NCBI GenBank assembly: GCA_000985875.1
Contig: CCRI01000005.1
Span: 62,001-126,000 of the forward strand
Origin: Neorhizobium galegae bv. officinalis
GTDB taxonomy: Bacteria > Pseudomonadota > Alphaproteobacteria > Rhizobiales > Rhizobiaceae
DNA length: 64,000 nt
Direction of reading: 5' to 3'
Part shown: positions 32,914 through 43,162 of the stretch, piece after piece
How the letters are laid out: the number at the start of each line of letters is the position of its first letter
How positions within the stretch are numbered: the stretch's first letter is position 1
Made by a program: the position numbers and the translations under genes
Notes under the pieces: model-generated
What the model saw: only the letters and a program-made list of their open reading frames with translations
Databases searched by the model: none
What the model was told of the DNA's origin: nothing

Positions 32914-34608
32914 ATGAACGACTTTCAGGATCAGCTTGCCGCCGCGATCAGGCAGGCTGCATTGCCGATAGAACGCAAATGGTGGCATACCGCCACCGTC
33001 TATCAGGTCTATCCGCGCAGTTTCTGCGATCTCAACGGCGACGGCATCGGCGATATTCCCGGCATCACCTCCAAGCTCGACTACCTGAAATCCCTCGGTA
33101 TCGACGTGATCTGGCTGTCGCCGATCTACAAGTCGCCGATGGACGACAACGGTTACGACATTTCCGATTACCAGGACATCGCACCGGAATTCGGCACGCT
33201 TGCCGATTTCGACAGGCTGGTATCGGAGGCGCGGAACCGGGGCATCGGTATCGTCCTCGATCTCGTCGTCAACCACACGTCGGACGAACATCCGTGGTTT
33301 CTCGAGAGCCGCAAGAGCCTAAGCAACCCGTTCCGCAATTTCTACATCTGGCGCAAACCGGCCCCGGACGGCGGACCGCCAAACAGCCTCAAATCCTCCT
33401 TCGGCGGCCCGGCCTGGACGCTCGATCCCTTGAGCGGCGAATATTACCTGCATCTGTTCTCGACCCGCCAACCGGATCTCAACTGGGAAAACCCGGCGGT
33501 CCGGGACGAGATCTACAAGATGATGAACTGGTGGCTGGAGCGCGGCATCGCCGGTTTCCGCATGGATGTCATCGATTATATCGGCAAGCAGGTGGACCGG
33601 GAAATCGTCCATGACGGGCCTCACCTGCACGACTACCTGCAGGAAATGAACCGCCAGACATTCGGCAATCGCGATATCCTGACCGTCGGCGAGACCTGGA
33701 GCGCGACGCCCGGTTCGGCTCTCCTGTATTCCGGCCGCAACCGCCACGAACTGTCGATGGTCTTCCAGTTCGAGCATGTGACCCAGCAATGGGATGAGAT
33801 ATTTGGCAAATGGCGCTCGAAACCGTTCGACCTGGTGAAACTGAAATCGGTGCTCGGCAAATGGCAATACGCGCTGTCGGACGACGGCTGGAATTCGCTC
33901 TTCTGGGGCAATCACGACCTGCCCCGCGCCGTCTCCAAATATGGCGATGCCACCGGTCATCCGGCAGAATCGGCCAAGATGCTGGCAACCGTGCTGCACC
34001 TGATGAAGGGCACGCCCTTCATCTACCAGGGCGAGGAGATCGGCATGACCAACGTGCCGTTCACGATGATCGAACAATATCGCGACATCGAGACGCTCAA
34101 CATGCACCGCCTCCACATCGAGGCCGGCCTGTCGCCCGATGAATTCATCAAGGGCGCCAACGAAAATGCCCGCGACAATGCCCGCACCCCGATGCAATGG
34201 AGTGCCGCGCCCTATGGCGGCTTCTCGACAGGCATGCCGTGGATCGAGGTCAATCCCAATTATCCGACAATCAATGCCGAACGCGAAATGACCGACGAAA
34301 AGTCGATCTGGAACCATTATCGCAAGTTGATCGCGCTCAGGAAACGACACCCGGTGATCGTCTATGGGATTTATCAGAGCTGGCTCGACAGCCATCCGGA
34401 CGTCTTCGTCTACTCGCGAACGCTCGACGGGGAGCGCATGGTGGTGTTGGCCAATTTCACGGCCCGCGAAGTGGCGGTCGAGCTGCCGGGCGAATTGCGA
34501 ATGTCCGGCGAATGCCTGATCTCGAACTATGAACCCGTCGACCGACTGGGCGAGAACCTGACGCTGAAGCCATACGAGGCTTTCTCGGTTCTGGCACGGC
34601 CTGTTTGA
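32914..34608 (+). CDS. GH13 alpha-glucosidase (oligo-1,6-glucosidase/AglA type)
   Basis: A 564-residue cytoplasmic GH13 enzyme. The (beta/alpha)8 barrel motifs are intact: DLVVNH (116-121), nucleophile Asp218 in GFRMDVID, acid/base Glu260 in TVGETWS, and transition-state Asp335 in WGNHDLPR. YQVYPRSFCDLNGDGIGD near residue 30 is the hallmark of the oligo-1,6-glucosidase/alpha-glucosidase subfamily. GGGAGGG precedes ATG 32914. It would release glucose from short alpha-glucosides such as sucrose, maltose or trehalulose taken up elsewhere; no sugar transporter is adjacent. Confidence 0.92.
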   Translation: MNDFQDQLAAAIRQAALPIERKWWHTATVYQVYPRSFCDLNGDGIGDIPGITSKLDYLKSLGIDVIWLSPIYKSPMDDNGYDISDYQDIAPEFGTLADFDRLVSEARNRGIGIVLDLVVNHTSDEHPWFLESRKSLSNPFRNFYIWRKPAPDGGPPNSLKSSFGGPAWTLDPLSGEYYLHLFSTRQPDLNWENPAVRDEIYKMMNWWLERGIAGFRMDVIDYIGKQVDREIVHDGPHLHDYLQEMNRQTFGNRDILTVGETWSATPGSALLYSGRNRHELSMVFQFEHVTQQWDEIFGKWRSKPFDLVKLKSVLGKWQYALSDDGWNSLFWGNHDLPRAVSKYGDATGHPAESAKMLATVLHLMKGTPFIYQGEEIGMTNVPFTMIEQYRDIETLNMHRLHIEAGLSPDEFIKGANENARDNARTPMQWSAAPYGGFSTGMPWIEVNPNYPTINAEREMTDEKSIWNHYRKLIALRKRHPVIVYGIYQSWLDSHPDVFVYSRTLDGERMVVLANFTAREVAVELPGELRMSGECLISNYEPVDRLGENLTLKPYEAFSVLARPV

Positions 34609-34636
34609 AAAGACTCGTCACCTACCGATCCGCCCC

Positions 34637-36880
34637 TCAAACCGCCCTCACCCGCAGCAACCGCAACGCATTGATCGTCACCAGCACCGTCGCGCCGGTA
34701 TCCGCAAGGATCGCCGGCCACAACCCGGTAATGCCGAGGATGGTGGTCACCAGGAAGATAGCCTTCAAACCCAGGGCGATCGTAATGTTCTGGTAGATAT
34801 TGCGCATCGTCCGCCTTGACAGCTCGATCATGGCGGCGATGTCGCCGACCCGACCGTGCAACGTTGCGGCGTCGGCGGTTTCGAGAGCCACGTCCGTGCC
34901 GCCGCCCATGGCGATGCCGACATCGGCTGCGGCGAGCGCTGGGGCGTCGTTGATCCCGTCGCCGACCTTGCCGACCACGAAACCCTCGCTTTTCAACTCG
35001 CCGACGATGCGGCTCTTGTCTTCCGGCATCAATTCGGCACGCACCTCGATGCCGAGATCCTTGCCGATCGCGGCGGCGGTGCGTGCATTGTCGCCGGTCA
35101 GCATCACGGTCCTGATGCCGGCATCGGTCAGCGCCTTCAGGCCGGCCCTGGCGTCGGGACGCGGTTCGTCGCGCATGGCGATCACACCGGCAAGCACCCC
35201 GCCGACGATCAGCACCGAGACAGTCTTGCCTTCGTCGTTAAGGCTGGTGATCCGCCGGGAATGGGCCATCGGCAGCGAAACCCGCTCAGCCGCGGCTTTT
35301 GGCGAACCGAGGAAAACCTCCTGACCTTCGACAGTCGCCGTCACGCCCTTGCCGCCAAGTGCCCTGGCATCCGCTGCAGCCGGGATCTCGACCTCGTCAT
35401 CGGCAGCCTTGGCAAGGATGGCGACGGCGAGCGGATGGCTCGATCCGGCCTCTAGAGCGGCAGCAAAACGCAGCACGTCTTCCGCATTGCGGCCGAAGGC
35501 GATGACGTCGGTCACCTGAGGTTTGCCGGCAGTCAGCGTTCCGGTCTTGTCGAGCGCGACAGCGGTGATCTTGCCGAGCGTTTCGAGCACCGCGCCACCC
35601 TTCATCAGCAGACCGCGGCGGGCGCCTGACGACAGCGACGCGGCGATTGCCGCCGGTGTCGAGATGACCAGAGCACAGGGGCAACCGATCAAGAGTATCG
35701 CCAGGCCCTTATAGACCCACTCGCTCCAGGACTCGCCGCCGACAAGCGGTGGCAGGATGGCGACCAAAGCCGCAACGGCGACGACACCCGGCGTGTAATA
35801 GCGGGAGAACCGGTCGATGAAGCGTTCGGTCGGGGCCTTGCTCTCCTGCGCCTCCTCGACCAGCCGCACCACGCGGGCAATGGTATTGTCCTCGGCGGCG
35901 GCCGTCACGCGGACCCGCAAGGCCGCATCGCCGTTGATCGTGCCGGCAAACACCGTATCGCCGATACCCTTGGCAACCGGCGTACTTTCCCCCGTCACCG
36001 GCGCTTCGTCGATTGCACTTTCGCCGGCAATGATGATGCCGTCCGCTGAAATGCGGTCGCCGGGACGCACGAGGATGATCGCGCCGACGGCAAGGCTCTC
36101 GGCCGGCACTTCACGGGCCCGGCCGTTCTCTTCGAGCAGCGCGTTCTTCGGCACCAGCGCCGTCAGGCTCTGGATGCTCTGCCGCGCCTTGCCGGCTGCC
36201 ACCCCTTCCAGCAGTTCGCCGATCAGGAACAGGAAAACCACGGCCGCCGCCTCTTCCGACGCATCGATGACAACAGCACCGACGGCGGCGATCGTCATCA
36301 GCATCTCGATGGAAAACGGCGTGCCGGCAAATGCGGCCATGACGGCGCGACGGGCAATCGGCACGAGGCCGATCAGCATCGCGGCCGTGAAAATGTAAGC
36401 GTCATAGGCCGGCAGCAGGTGGCCGATCCCGTAAGCCACGGCCAACGCAACACCGACCAGGATCGTCAATCGGCCCTTGGCCGATTTCCACCACGGTCCC
36501 TCCATCGGACCGTGATCGTGGCCGTGCAGGCCTTCAATTTCGGTAGAGCCGTGGTCGTGAGGGGAATGATCGTGCGCGCCATCATGGGCGTGATGATGGT
36601 GGTCGTGGTCGTGCGTCCCGCGGATCTCCCCCTCAATGGGGGTGATCGGGAGTTTGCCCCTTCCCAAAGCCCTGAGCGAATAACCCAACCCCACGACCTT
36701 CTTCTCGATGGCGACAAGATCACCGGTCCCGTCATGCCTCACCGTCATCGTGCCCGAAGCCACCGAAACGGACACGTCCTCGACGCCCGGCATGCGGCGC
36801 ACCGCGGTGTCGATCTTCGTCGCGCAGCTGGCGCAATCCATGCCGCCAACCTTGTATCGTGCCTGTGTCGTCGCGCTCAT
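34637..36880 (-). CDS. zntA: Zn/Cd/Pb-translocating P-type ATPase (ZntA/CadA family)
   Basis: A 747-residue P1B-type ATPase. An N-terminal HMA domain carries the metal site GMDCASC (Cys16, Cys19); a His/Asp-rich segment at about 90-124 follows. The membrane metal site is CPC (400-402) in TM6, and the phosphorylation site DKTGTLT has Asp444. TGES-type actuator motif is TGEST near 296-300, and GDGINDAP closes the catalytic part. CPC with a His-rich tail suits Zn, Cd or Pb export rather than copper. A MerR-type promoter lies 30-60 bp upstream; no merR/zntR gene is adjacent in the window. It converges with the glucosidase gene. Confidence 0.93.
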   Translation of the reverse strand: MSATTQARYKVGGMDCASCATKIDTAVRRMPGVEDVSVSVASGTMTVRHDGTGDLVAIEKKVVGLGYSLRALGRGKLPITPIEGEIRGTHDHDHHHHAHDGAHDHSPHDHGSTEIEGLHGHDHGPMEGPWWKSAKGRLTILVGVALAVAYGIGHLLPAYDAYIFTAAMLIGLVPIARRAVMAAFAGTPFSIEMLMTIAAVGAVVIDASEEAAAVVFLFLIGELLEGVAAGKARQSIQSLTALVPKNALLEENGRAREVPAESLAVGAIILVRPGDRISADGIIIAGESAIDEAPVTGESTPVAKGIGDTVFAGTINGDAALRVRVTAAAEDNTIARVVRLVEEAQESKAPTERFIDRFSRYYTPGVVAVAALVAILPPLVGGESWSEWVYKGLAILLIGCPCALVISTPAAIAASLSSGARRGLLMKGGAVLETLGKITAVALDKTGTLTAGKPQVTDVIAFGRNAEDVLRFAAALEAGSSHPLAVAILAKAADDEVEIPAAADARALGGKGVTATVEGQEVFLGSPKAAAERVSLPMAHSRRITSLNDEGKTVSVLIVGGVLAGVIAMRDEPRPDARAGLKALTDAGIRTVMLTGDNARTAAAIGKDLGIEVRAELMPEDKSRIVGELKSEGFVVGKVGDGINDAPALAAADVGIAMGGGTDVALETADAATLHGRVGDIAAMIELSRRTMRNIYQNITIALGLKAIFLVTTILGITGLWPAILADTGATVLVTINALRLLRVRAV

Positions 36881-36909
36881 CGTCTCTTTCCCGTTTGGAC
36901 CGAGCCTCG

Positions 36910-36940
36910 TCTCTACAACCTCTAGCGACTAGAGCTGCAA
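36910..36940 (-). promoter_or_regulatory. MerR/ZntR-type operator-promoter of the metal ATPase
   Basis: CTCTAG-CGA-CTAGAG (36920-36934) is a perfect inverted repeat lying between TTGCAG (36940-36935) and TAGAGA (36915-36910), giving a 19-nt spacer. An over-long spacer filled by a palindrome is the signature of MerR-family activated promoters (ZntR, CadR, PbrR). It reads on the minus strand into the ATPase start 30 bp away. Confidence 0.7.
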
Positions 36941-37001
36941 GGCCCAAAATCAGAAAAAATCACTGGCGAAGCGCATTATCTTTGCTGTAAGCCATGGTGA
37001 A

Positions 37002-37076
37002 GACAGGGGCGTCCGGCAGAGCCGGGCTGAGAAGCACCCTTAGAACCTGAACCAGATCATGCTGGCGGAGGGAGTC
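37002..37076 (+). promoter_or_regulatory. TPP riboswitch (THI element) upstream of thiM
   Basis: The leader contains the conserved THI-box pieces in order: CTGAGA (37027-37032), CACCCTTAGAACCTGA, then CAGATCATGCTGGCGGAGGGA, with GAC/GTC closing the outer stem (37002 and 37074). The aptamer ends about 53 bp before the thiM ATG. On TPP binding it should lower expression of the thiMED operon; the short distance to the ribosome site suggests control of translation initiation. Confidence 0.93.
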
Positions 37077-37128
37077 GTCCGGGCGCTGACAACCGCGCCC
37101 CGCGCCTGCCCCGCCGAACGAGGCAGAC

Positions 37129-37941
37129 ATGCACACGACAATGCCCCTTAGCGAGACCCCCGGCCAGCTGCTGACCGCGATGCGCGCGAAAAATCCGCTC
37201 GTCCAGAACATCACCAATTTCGTGGCCATGAACATCGCCGCCAACGTGATGCTTGCGGCCGGCGCCTCCCCCGCCATGGTGCACACGAAGGAAGAAGCCG
37301 GCGAATTCGCCCGCATCGCCTCGGCCCTGACGATCAATATCGGCACCCTGTCGCCGGATTTCCTGGCCGGCATGAAGGCCGCGGCCGAAGCCGCCACCGA
37401 AGCTGGCAAACCCTGGGTGCTCGATCCCGTCGCCCATTATGCCACCGCCTATCGCCGCGCCGCACTTGCCGAGCTCATGGAACTGCGACCTACCGTCATC
37501 CGCGGCAATGCATCGGAAATCATCGCGCTGGCCGGCAGCCAGTCGAGCGGCCATGGCGTCGACAGCGGCGACAGCGTCGCGGCGGCCGAAGGCTCCGCCA
37601 TCGCCATCGCCCGGCGGCAGGGCTGCGTGGTGGCCGTTACCGGCGAGGTGGATTTCGTCACCGACAGTCGGCGTTCGGCCCGCATCCTCGGTGGTTCGGC
37701 CCTGATGCCGCGGGTCACCGCGCTCGGCTGCTCGCTTACCTGCCTTGTGGGTGCCTTTGCGGCCAGCACGGACAATCCTTTCGAGGCGACGGCCGCAGCA
37801 CTCGCGATGTTCGCGGTCGCGGGAGAGGAAGCGGCCTTCACCGCCTCCGGGCCCGGCTTCTTCTCGCCGATCTTCCTCGACCGTCTCGCGGTGCTGACCG
37901 GCGAGACACTCGATGCCAAGGCAAGGATCGTTTCCGCATGA
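37129..37941 (+). CDS. thiM: Hydroxyethylthiazole kinase
   Basis: A 270-residue ThiM. NPLVQNITNFVAMNIAANVMLAAGASPAM is the family's N-terminal signature (residues about 22-50, described here as NITN plus GASPAM), and VTALGCSLTCLVGAF near 200 carries the catalytic Cys/phosphate anion hole. It phosphorylates 4-methyl-5-(2-hydroxyethyl)thiazole recovered from the environment. It is the first gene of thiM-thiE-thiD, behind the TPP riboswitch, and its stop overlaps the thiE start by 4 bp. Confidence 0.95.
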   Translation: MHTTMPLSETPGQLLTAMRAKNPLVQNITNFVAMNIAANVMLAAGASPAMVHTKEEAGEFARIASALTINIGTLSPDFLAGMKAAAEAATEAGKPWVLDPVAHYATAYRRAALAELMELRPTVIRGNASEIIALAGSQSSGHGVDSGDSVAAAEGSAIAIARRQGCVVAVTGEVDFVTDSRRSARILGGSALMPRVTALGCSLTCLVGAFAASTDNPFEATAAALAMFAVAGEEAAFTASGPGFFSPIFLDRLAVLTGETLDAKARIVSA

Positions 37942-38576
37942 AAAAGACCTTCGATCTTTCCGTCTATCTCGTCCTCGATCCGGATCTCTGCCGGGAGATC
38001 GGCATGGTCGAGACGGCAAGGCTGGCGGTCGCCGGCGGCGCGACCATCGTCCAGCTCCGCGACAAGCAGGCGGACACAGCGCAGATGATCGAAACCGGCC
38101 GTGCGCTGAAGGCGGTTCTGGCAGGCACCGGCGTGCCGCTGATCATCAACGACGACGTGGAAGCGGCGATCGCGATCGGCGCCGAAGGCCTGCATGTCGG
38201 CCAGAGCGATATGGTCGCCGTGATGGCGCGGCAGCGCGTCGGCCATGGCATGATCCTCGGCCTCTCGGTCGAGACCGAGAACCTGGCGCGGCGGGTGGAT
38301 CCGTCGATCGTTGATTATGTGGGCATCGGTCCCGTCTTTGCGACAAGCACCAAGCCTGACCACAAGCAGCCGATCGGTTTCGACGGGCTTGCGCGCATCG
38401 CGGCCATGGCGCCGGTTCCGGCGGTCGCGATCGGTGGCGTCAAGGCGGAACATGCCGGACCTGCACTCGCCGCCGGCGCAAAGGGCATCGCGGTCGTCTC
38501 CGCCATCTGCGGCCAGCCCGATCCGCGGGCCGCAGCCCGCAGGATCGCCGCGGAAATCGAAAGGGCACGCACGTGA
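37938..38576 (+). CDS. thiE: Thiamine-phosphate synthase
   Basis: A 212-residue TIM-barrel protein with the ThiE motifs: VQLRDKQADT (pyrophosphate/Lys site), NDDVEAAIAIGAEGLHVGQSD and DYVGIGPVFATSTKPD, then IGGVKAEHA. It joins hydroxymethylpyrimidine pyrophosphate with thiazole phosphate to give thiamine phosphate. ATG 37938 overlaps the thiM stop and its own last bases overlap the GTG of thiD, so all three are translationally coupled. Confidence 0.95.
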   Translation: MKKTFDLSVYLVLDPDLCREIGMVETARLAVAGGATIVQLRDKQADTAQMIETGRALKAVLAGTGVPLIINDDVEAAIAIGAEGLHVGQSDMVAVMARQRVGHGMILGLSVETENLARRVDPSIVDYVGIGPVFATSTKPDHKQPIGFDGLARIAAMAPVPAVAIGGVKAEHAGPALAAGAKGIAVVSAICGQPDPRAAARRIAAEIERART

Positions 38577-39376
38577 GCATCAAGAATGTCCTGTCGATAG
38601 CCGGTTCGGACCCTTCCGGCGGCGCCGGCATCCAGGCGGACCTGAAAACCTTCGCGGCGCGCGGCACCTATGGCATGGCGGCGCTGACGGCGCTGACCGC
38701 CCAGAATACCCAAGGGGTCAGCGGCGTGCATGCAGTGCCCGCAGCCTTCGTCGCAAACCAGATCCGCGCGATCTTTCTCGACGTGCGGGTCGATGCCGTG
38801 AAAATCGGCATGATTGCCAATGCCGAGATCGCCGAAGCGGTTGCCGAGGCACTCCGTCCCTACCGCGATACCGTGCCGATCGTGCTCGATCCGGTGATGA
38901 TCGCCAAGGGCGGTTCGCCGCTGCTGGCGCTCGACGCGGTGGACGCCGTCACCTACAAGCTGATGCCGCTCGCCACCGTCGTCACCCCCAACCTGCCGGA
39001 AGCGGCAGCGCTGCTCGGCGACACGGTCGCCACGACCCGAGAGGAGATGGCGGTCCAGGCTGGGCGGCTGCTGACGATCGGCCCGAAGGCGGTATTGGTA
39101 AAAGGTGGCCATCTGGAAGGAGAGGACAGCCCGGATGTGCTGGCCGACGCCACCGGCATCCATTGGTTCGAGGGCAAGCGCACCCCGACCAGCAACACCC
39201 ACGGCACCGGCTGCACGCTGTCGAGCGCGATCGCCGCCGAACTCGCCAAGGGCGCCTCGTCCGCGCAGGCGGTCGCCGTCGCCAAGACCTATCTCGCAGG
39301 AGCGATCGCAGCGGCCGATACCCTCACCGTCGGTACCGGCCACGGACCGGTATCACATTTTTACCAGTGGTGGTGA
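38573..39376 (+). CDS. thiD: Bifunctional hydroxymethylpyrimidine/phosphomethylpyrimidine kinase
   Basis: A 267-residue ribokinase-fold enzyme. SIAGSDPSGGAGIQADLKTF opens the protein (split here: IAGSDPSGGAGIQAD), DPVMIAKGG lies near 105 and the anion hole/catalytic region NTHGTGCTLSSAIAAE near 205-220. It starts at GTG 38573, overlapping the thiE stop by 4 bp. It phosphorylates HMP and HMP-P. With ThiM and ThiE it completes the salvage route from thiazole and HMP; no de novo genes (thiC, thiG, thiO) are in the window. Confidence 0.95.
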   Translation: MSIKNVLSIAGSDPSGGAGIQADLKTFAARGTYGMAALTALTAQNTQGVSGVHAVPAAFVANQIRAIFLDVRVDAVKIGMIANAEIAEAVAEALRPYRDTVPIVLDPVMIAKGGSPLLALDAVDAVTYKLMPLATVVTPNLPEAAALLGDTVATTREEMAVQAGRLLTIGPKAVLVKGGHLEGEDSPDVLADATGIHWFEGKRTPTSNTHGTGCTLSSAIAAELAKGASSAQAVAVAKTYLAGAIAAADTLTVGTGHGPVSHFYQWW

Positions 39377-39510
39377 GGCACGTTCAAGGCGAAGGGCTCC
39401 GACCATATCGGGGCACGTCAGTCCTGGCGGTCGCAAGAAGTTACCCGGGGCTTTCTCGCGATCGACGGTGAAAGCACAGTCGTCCAGCTCGATAGTGCGA
39501 CGGCCGGTTC

Positions 39511-42500
39511 TCAGCCCTTCTGCGCCGCAATCTTCTCGAAGGCGATGGCGATCTCCTGGCTGCCGTAGGGCTTTTTCAGAAGAACCGCGCCCTCTACTGC
39601 CGCCTCGTCGGGAATCCGGTCGTTGCCGGTTGCGAACACGATACCGACATCGGGAGATAGTCTACGCGCCTGCTGGGCGAATTCGCCGCCGGAAAGGCCC
39701 GGCAGGCCGAGATCCGTGACCACGACGTCAAAGCTGCGCGCCTCTATCATGGTGATCGCCTCCTCCGCGGTCGAGGCTTCGGAAACCTGGTGCCCCAGTT
39801 CGGCCAGGAGATCGGCCGTGCTCATGCGGATCAGGAAATCGTCCTCGACCAGCAGCACGGAATAATGCGGGAGAACCGGCCGCTGCCCGATCGGCGGGGC
39901 AGGCGGCTTGGTTGCGAACGATGCCCTCACCCGGTTGCGATGCTGCTGGCCGTTCAGCACGTGGCGAATCTTTCGCGCCAAGGCCTCGCGGGTATAGGGT
40001 TTCGAGAGAAGTTCGACGCCGGGATCGAGCCTGCCGCCGTGCACGATCGAGTTTTCCGTATAACCGGAGGTGAACAGCACGGCTATATCAGGCATCCGCT
40101 CGCGCGCATGCCTGGCAAGGTCGGTGCTTTTCAGCGGTCCCGGCATCACCACGTCGGTAAAGAGAAGGTCGACCGGCACGCCGCTTTCGATGACGCTCAG
40201 CGCGCCCGCGGCGTCCTTCGCCTTCAGCACCGCATATCCGAGATCGCCGAGCAGTTCGACGACGGTGGCGCGCACCTGCTCGTCATCCTCCGCCACCAGA
40301 ATGGTCTCGGTGCCGCCGGTCACCGGACCGAAATCGGCGTCGGTGACGAGATCCTCGCTGCGCTGGATGCGCGGGAAATAGATCTTGACGGTGGTGCCCT
40401 GCCCAAGCTCGCTGTAGATCTTGATATGGCCGCCGGACTGCTTGACGAAACCGTAGACCATGGAAAGGCCGAGGCCGGTACCCTTGCCGACGGGCTTGGT
40501 CGAGAAAAACGGCTCGAACACCTGCTCCATCACCTCCGGCGTCATGCCGGTGCCTGTGTCGGTCACCGCCAGCATCACATATTGGCCGGCCGGCACGTCC
40601 GCATGCTGGCGCACATAATTGTCGTCGAGGAACGCGTTGCCCGCCTCGATCGTCAGCTTACCGCCGTCTTCCATCGCGTCGCGGGCGTTGATCGCGAGGT
40701 TGAGCAGCGCATTCTCGATCTGGGTCGGATCGACCAGCACATTCCAGAGGCCGCCGGAGCGGATCGTCTCGACCTCGATATCCTCGCCCAGCGTTCGGCG
40801 TAGCAGCTCTTCCATACCGGTGAGGAACCGGCCGATGTTCACGACCTTGGGCTCCAACGGCTGGCGGCGGCCGAAGGCGAGCAACTGGCTGGCGAGCTTG
40901 GAACCCCGCTGTACACCGGCAAGCGCATTCTCTACCCGGCGACCGGCGCGCTGGTTGTTGGCAACGTCCTTGGCGAGAAGCTGAAGATTGCCGGAAATTA
41001 CCTGCAGCAGGTTGTTGAAATCGTGCGCGACGCCACCTGTCAGCTGGCCGAGCGCCTCCATCTTCTGGCTCTGGCGCAGCGCCTCTTCCGTCTTCAGGCG
41101 TTCGGATATCTCGGATGCTATCTTCTGTTCGAGGCTGGCATTCAGCGCCTGCAACGCCTCCTCGGCACGCTGGCGTTCCGCCAGATCGCGCTCTGCCGCA
41201 CGGAAAAGCCGGGCATTGTCGATGGCGATCGCCACCTGACCGGCAGCTCCCACCACCAAACGCTCATGCTCCTCACGGAACTGACCGGGTTGGGCATGGC
41301 CGAAGAACAGGCCGCCGATCACCTCGCCGGAGCGGGAGATCACCGGAACCGTCAGATAGCTGCGCACCGGCAGATGGCCCTTCGGCATGCCGAAATACGG
41401 TTCATTCCGGCCGTAGCGTGGGTCCGCCATGATGTCGTCGGAGCGGATAACGCCCTCGCCGCCGAATGTCGGCGCGAAAACATCCGTGTTACGCGGCATC
41501 GGAAAATTCTCGAAGGCCGATCGCGGAACACCGGACAGCGCATAGAGCATGTAGCTTTCGCCGCGGTCGTTGACGACATTGTAGAAGAACGCTCCGAACT
41601 GCGCACCGGTCAGTTCGACGCCGGCATCGGTGGTCATCTGCACCACCTTTTCGAGGTCGAGTTCGGCGGAAAGTTCGGCTCCGAGCCGGTTCAGCACCTC
41701 GAGATGCCGGGTCTCCTGCAGAAGCGCGATCTCCGCCTTCTTCTGGTCGGTGACGTCGCTGCCCTGGATGAAGATGCCGGTCGGCTGGCCGGCGTCGTCG
41801 ACGATCGGCTGATAGACGAAATCCACGAAACGCTCTTCTGCCGGCTGTCCGGGCCGACGCGCCAGCATCACGCTCACCCCCTGTCCGAGATGAGGGCGGC
41901 CGCTTCTGCGAACCTCGTCAAGCAGGTCGGAAAAACCCTGCTCCGCCACTTCCGGCAGGGCATCCCGGATCGGCCGGCCGAGCAGGTCCCGGCCGCCGAC
42001 AAGGCGCATATAGGCGCCGTTCGCCATTTCGAAAACATGGTCCGGTCCGGTCACCATGGCCATGAAGCCCGGCGCTTGATCGAACATCAGCCTCAGACGC
42101 TCGCCCTCACCCTGCAGTCGTCGCTCGGCCCGCACCTTGGCAGTGTTCTCCACGACGATCGCCATCACGCCGAAGGGTTCTCCGACCTCGTCGTAGACCG
42201 GAGAATAATAGAGGTTCATGAAGGCGGAGGCGGGCACGCCGGAGCGGTCGAGCACCATTTCCTGGTCGGAATAGGCAAGCGTGCCGCCGGCGAAACAGAC
42301 CTTCATGACGTTGTCGTTGAACTCGGAGACTTCAGGCCAGCCCTCACGCACCTTGGAGCCGAGGATGCCGGGATGGCGCCGTCCGGCAAATTCGGAATAG
42401 GCGTCGTTGTAGATCATCACGCCGTCCTCGTTCCACAGCGTGACGATCGGTACTGGCGAACGAAGCATGAGCGAAATTGTAGTCTTGAGGCTCTGCGGCC

Positions 42501-42612
42501 AGGTGGCGATCGACCCAAGCGAGGTGCCCGCCCAATCGAAAGCCGCGATAAGACGGGCCATTTCGCCGCTATGGGAAAGAAAGGCTGTCTCGGCAGTCGA
42601 ATGATTCATCAT
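39511..42612 (-). CDS. Hybrid sensor histidine kinase: PAS-PAS-GAF-HisKA-HATPase-REC-REC
   Basis: A 1033-residue soluble kinase with no membrane segment. Order: PAS-like domain (about 45-155), second PAS (about 170-295), GAF (about 300-470), coiled coil (475-515), HisKA with phospho-acceptor His530 in [16 protein letters not shown], HATPase (N box [15 protein letters not shown]1 DTGTGM, G2 [15 protein letters not shown]), then two receiver domains (VAEDDEQ...LLFTDVVMP and LVEDDFLI...[10 protein letters not shown]). The GGVAHDFNN type H-box is the HWE-unrelated, NtrB-like group common in rhizobia. No cognate DNA-binding regulator is adjacent. The GAF/PAS sensors and lack of TM point to an internal signal such as redox, light or a small ligand. 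ATG at 42612 or 42609. Confidence 0.92.
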   Translation of the reverse strand: MMNHSTAETAFLSHSGEMARLIAAFDWAGTSLGSIATWPQSLKTTISLMLRSPVPIVTLWNEDGVMIYNDAYSEFAGRRHPGILGSKVREGWPEVSEFNDNVMKVCFAGGTLAYSDQEMVLDRSGVPASAFMNLYYSPVYDEVGEPFGVMAIVVENTAKVRAERRLQGEGERLRLMFDQAPGFMAMVTGPDHVFEMANGAYMRLVGGRDLLGRPIRDALPEVAEQGFSDLLDEVRRSGRPHLGQGVSVMLARRPGQPAEERFVDFVYQPIVDDAGQPTGIFIQGSDVTDQKKAEIALLQETRHLEVLNRLGAELSAELDLEKVVQMTTDAGVELTGAQFGAFFYNVVNDRGESYMLYALSGVPRSAFENFPMPRNTDVFAPTFGGEGVIRSDDIMADPRYGRNEPYFGMPKGHLPVRSYLTVPVISRSGEVIGGLFFGHAQPGQFREEHERLVVGAAGQVAIAIDNARLFRAAERDLAERQRAEEALQALNASLEQKIASEISERLKTEEALRQSQKMEALGQLTGGVAHDFNNLLQVISGNLQLLAKDVANNQRAGRRVENALAGVQRGSKLASQLLAFGRRQPLEPKVVNIGRFLTGMEELLRRTLGEDIEVETIRSGGLWNVLVDPTQIENALLNLAINARDAMEDGGKLTIEAGNAFLDDNYVRQHADVPAGQYVMLAVTDTGTGMTPEVMEQVFEPFFSTKPVGKGTGLGLSMVYGFVKQSGGHIKIYSELGQGTTVKIYFPRIQRSEDLVTDADFGPVTGGTETILVAEDDEQVRATVVELLGDLGYAVLKAKDAAGALSVIESGVPVDLLFTDVVMPGPLKSTDLARHARERMPDIAVLFTSGYTENSIVHGGRLDPGVELLSKPYTREALARKIRHVLNGQQHRNRVRASFATKPPAPPIGQRPVLPHYSVLLVEDDFLIRMSTADLLAELGHQVSEASTAEEAITMIEARSFDVVVTDLGLPGLSGGEFAQQARRLSPDVGIVFATGNDRIPDEAAVEGAVLLKKPYGSQEIAIAFEKIAAQKG

Positions 42613-42757
42613 CGGGCTTTCGGCGGCGATCGGCGCTATGCTGCCGTCTTACATGACAACGATCACCTAGACAGCCTTTTTGATAATCGTCAATTAGGGC
42701 ACCGCCCTGAAAAAGCCATGGGCGCCGAGGGCTATTTTCCACGCAGTCCGGAAGGCG

Positions 42758-43162
42758 TCAGGCGAGGTCCGTACGGGCAAAATCGCCGCCCTTGTAGAGC
42801 AGCGACAGGCCGCGGTTTTTGGCGCAGGCATAAGAAAGGCAATCGGCCAGGTTAAGCTGCGCCGGATGCCCGCTGCCCTTTCCGTAGTCCCGGAAAGCCC
42901 GGATCGCCAGCTCGCCATCTGCTTCCTCGATTGGGACGATCTCGACGCCGCTGCTTCGGAGGAAGTCCGAAACTACCATCTGGGTCACAAGTGGATCGGC
43001 AATCCGCCTGGTCGACAGAACCATCGTTGCCTCGAGAATAACAAGCGGGCTTGTCAGGAGGCGCTCGGCAGCCTCCATCCGTTTCGACCAGGCGGGGCCA
43101 TCATCTTCCTGGGCAAGAATTGCCACGATCACCGAGGTGTCGATGAACACTAGTGGCCCCAC
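42758..43162 (-). CDS. vapC: PIN-domain ribonuclease toxin (VapC-like)
   Basis: A PIN-domain protein of about 130 residues. Conserved acids appear as FIDTSVIVAIL (first Asp), VILEATMVLS (Glu) and NLADCLSYACA (Asp pair region), with the C-terminal PLLYKGGDFARTD-like ending SLLYKGGDFARTD. It should cleave RNA when not bound by the antitoxin. Start choice: GTG 43162 overlaps the antitoxin stop by 13 bp, while GTG 43150 (TAGTG arrangement) would give the more usual MFIDTS start. It follows vapB in the same transcript. Confidence 0.88.
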   Translation of the reverse strand: MGPLVFIDTSVIVAILAQEDDGPAWSKRMEAAERLLTSPLVILEATMVLSTRRIADPLVTQMVVSDFLRSSGVEIVPIEEADGELAIRAFRDYGKGSGHPAQLNLADCLSYACAKNRGLSLLYKGGDFARTDLA

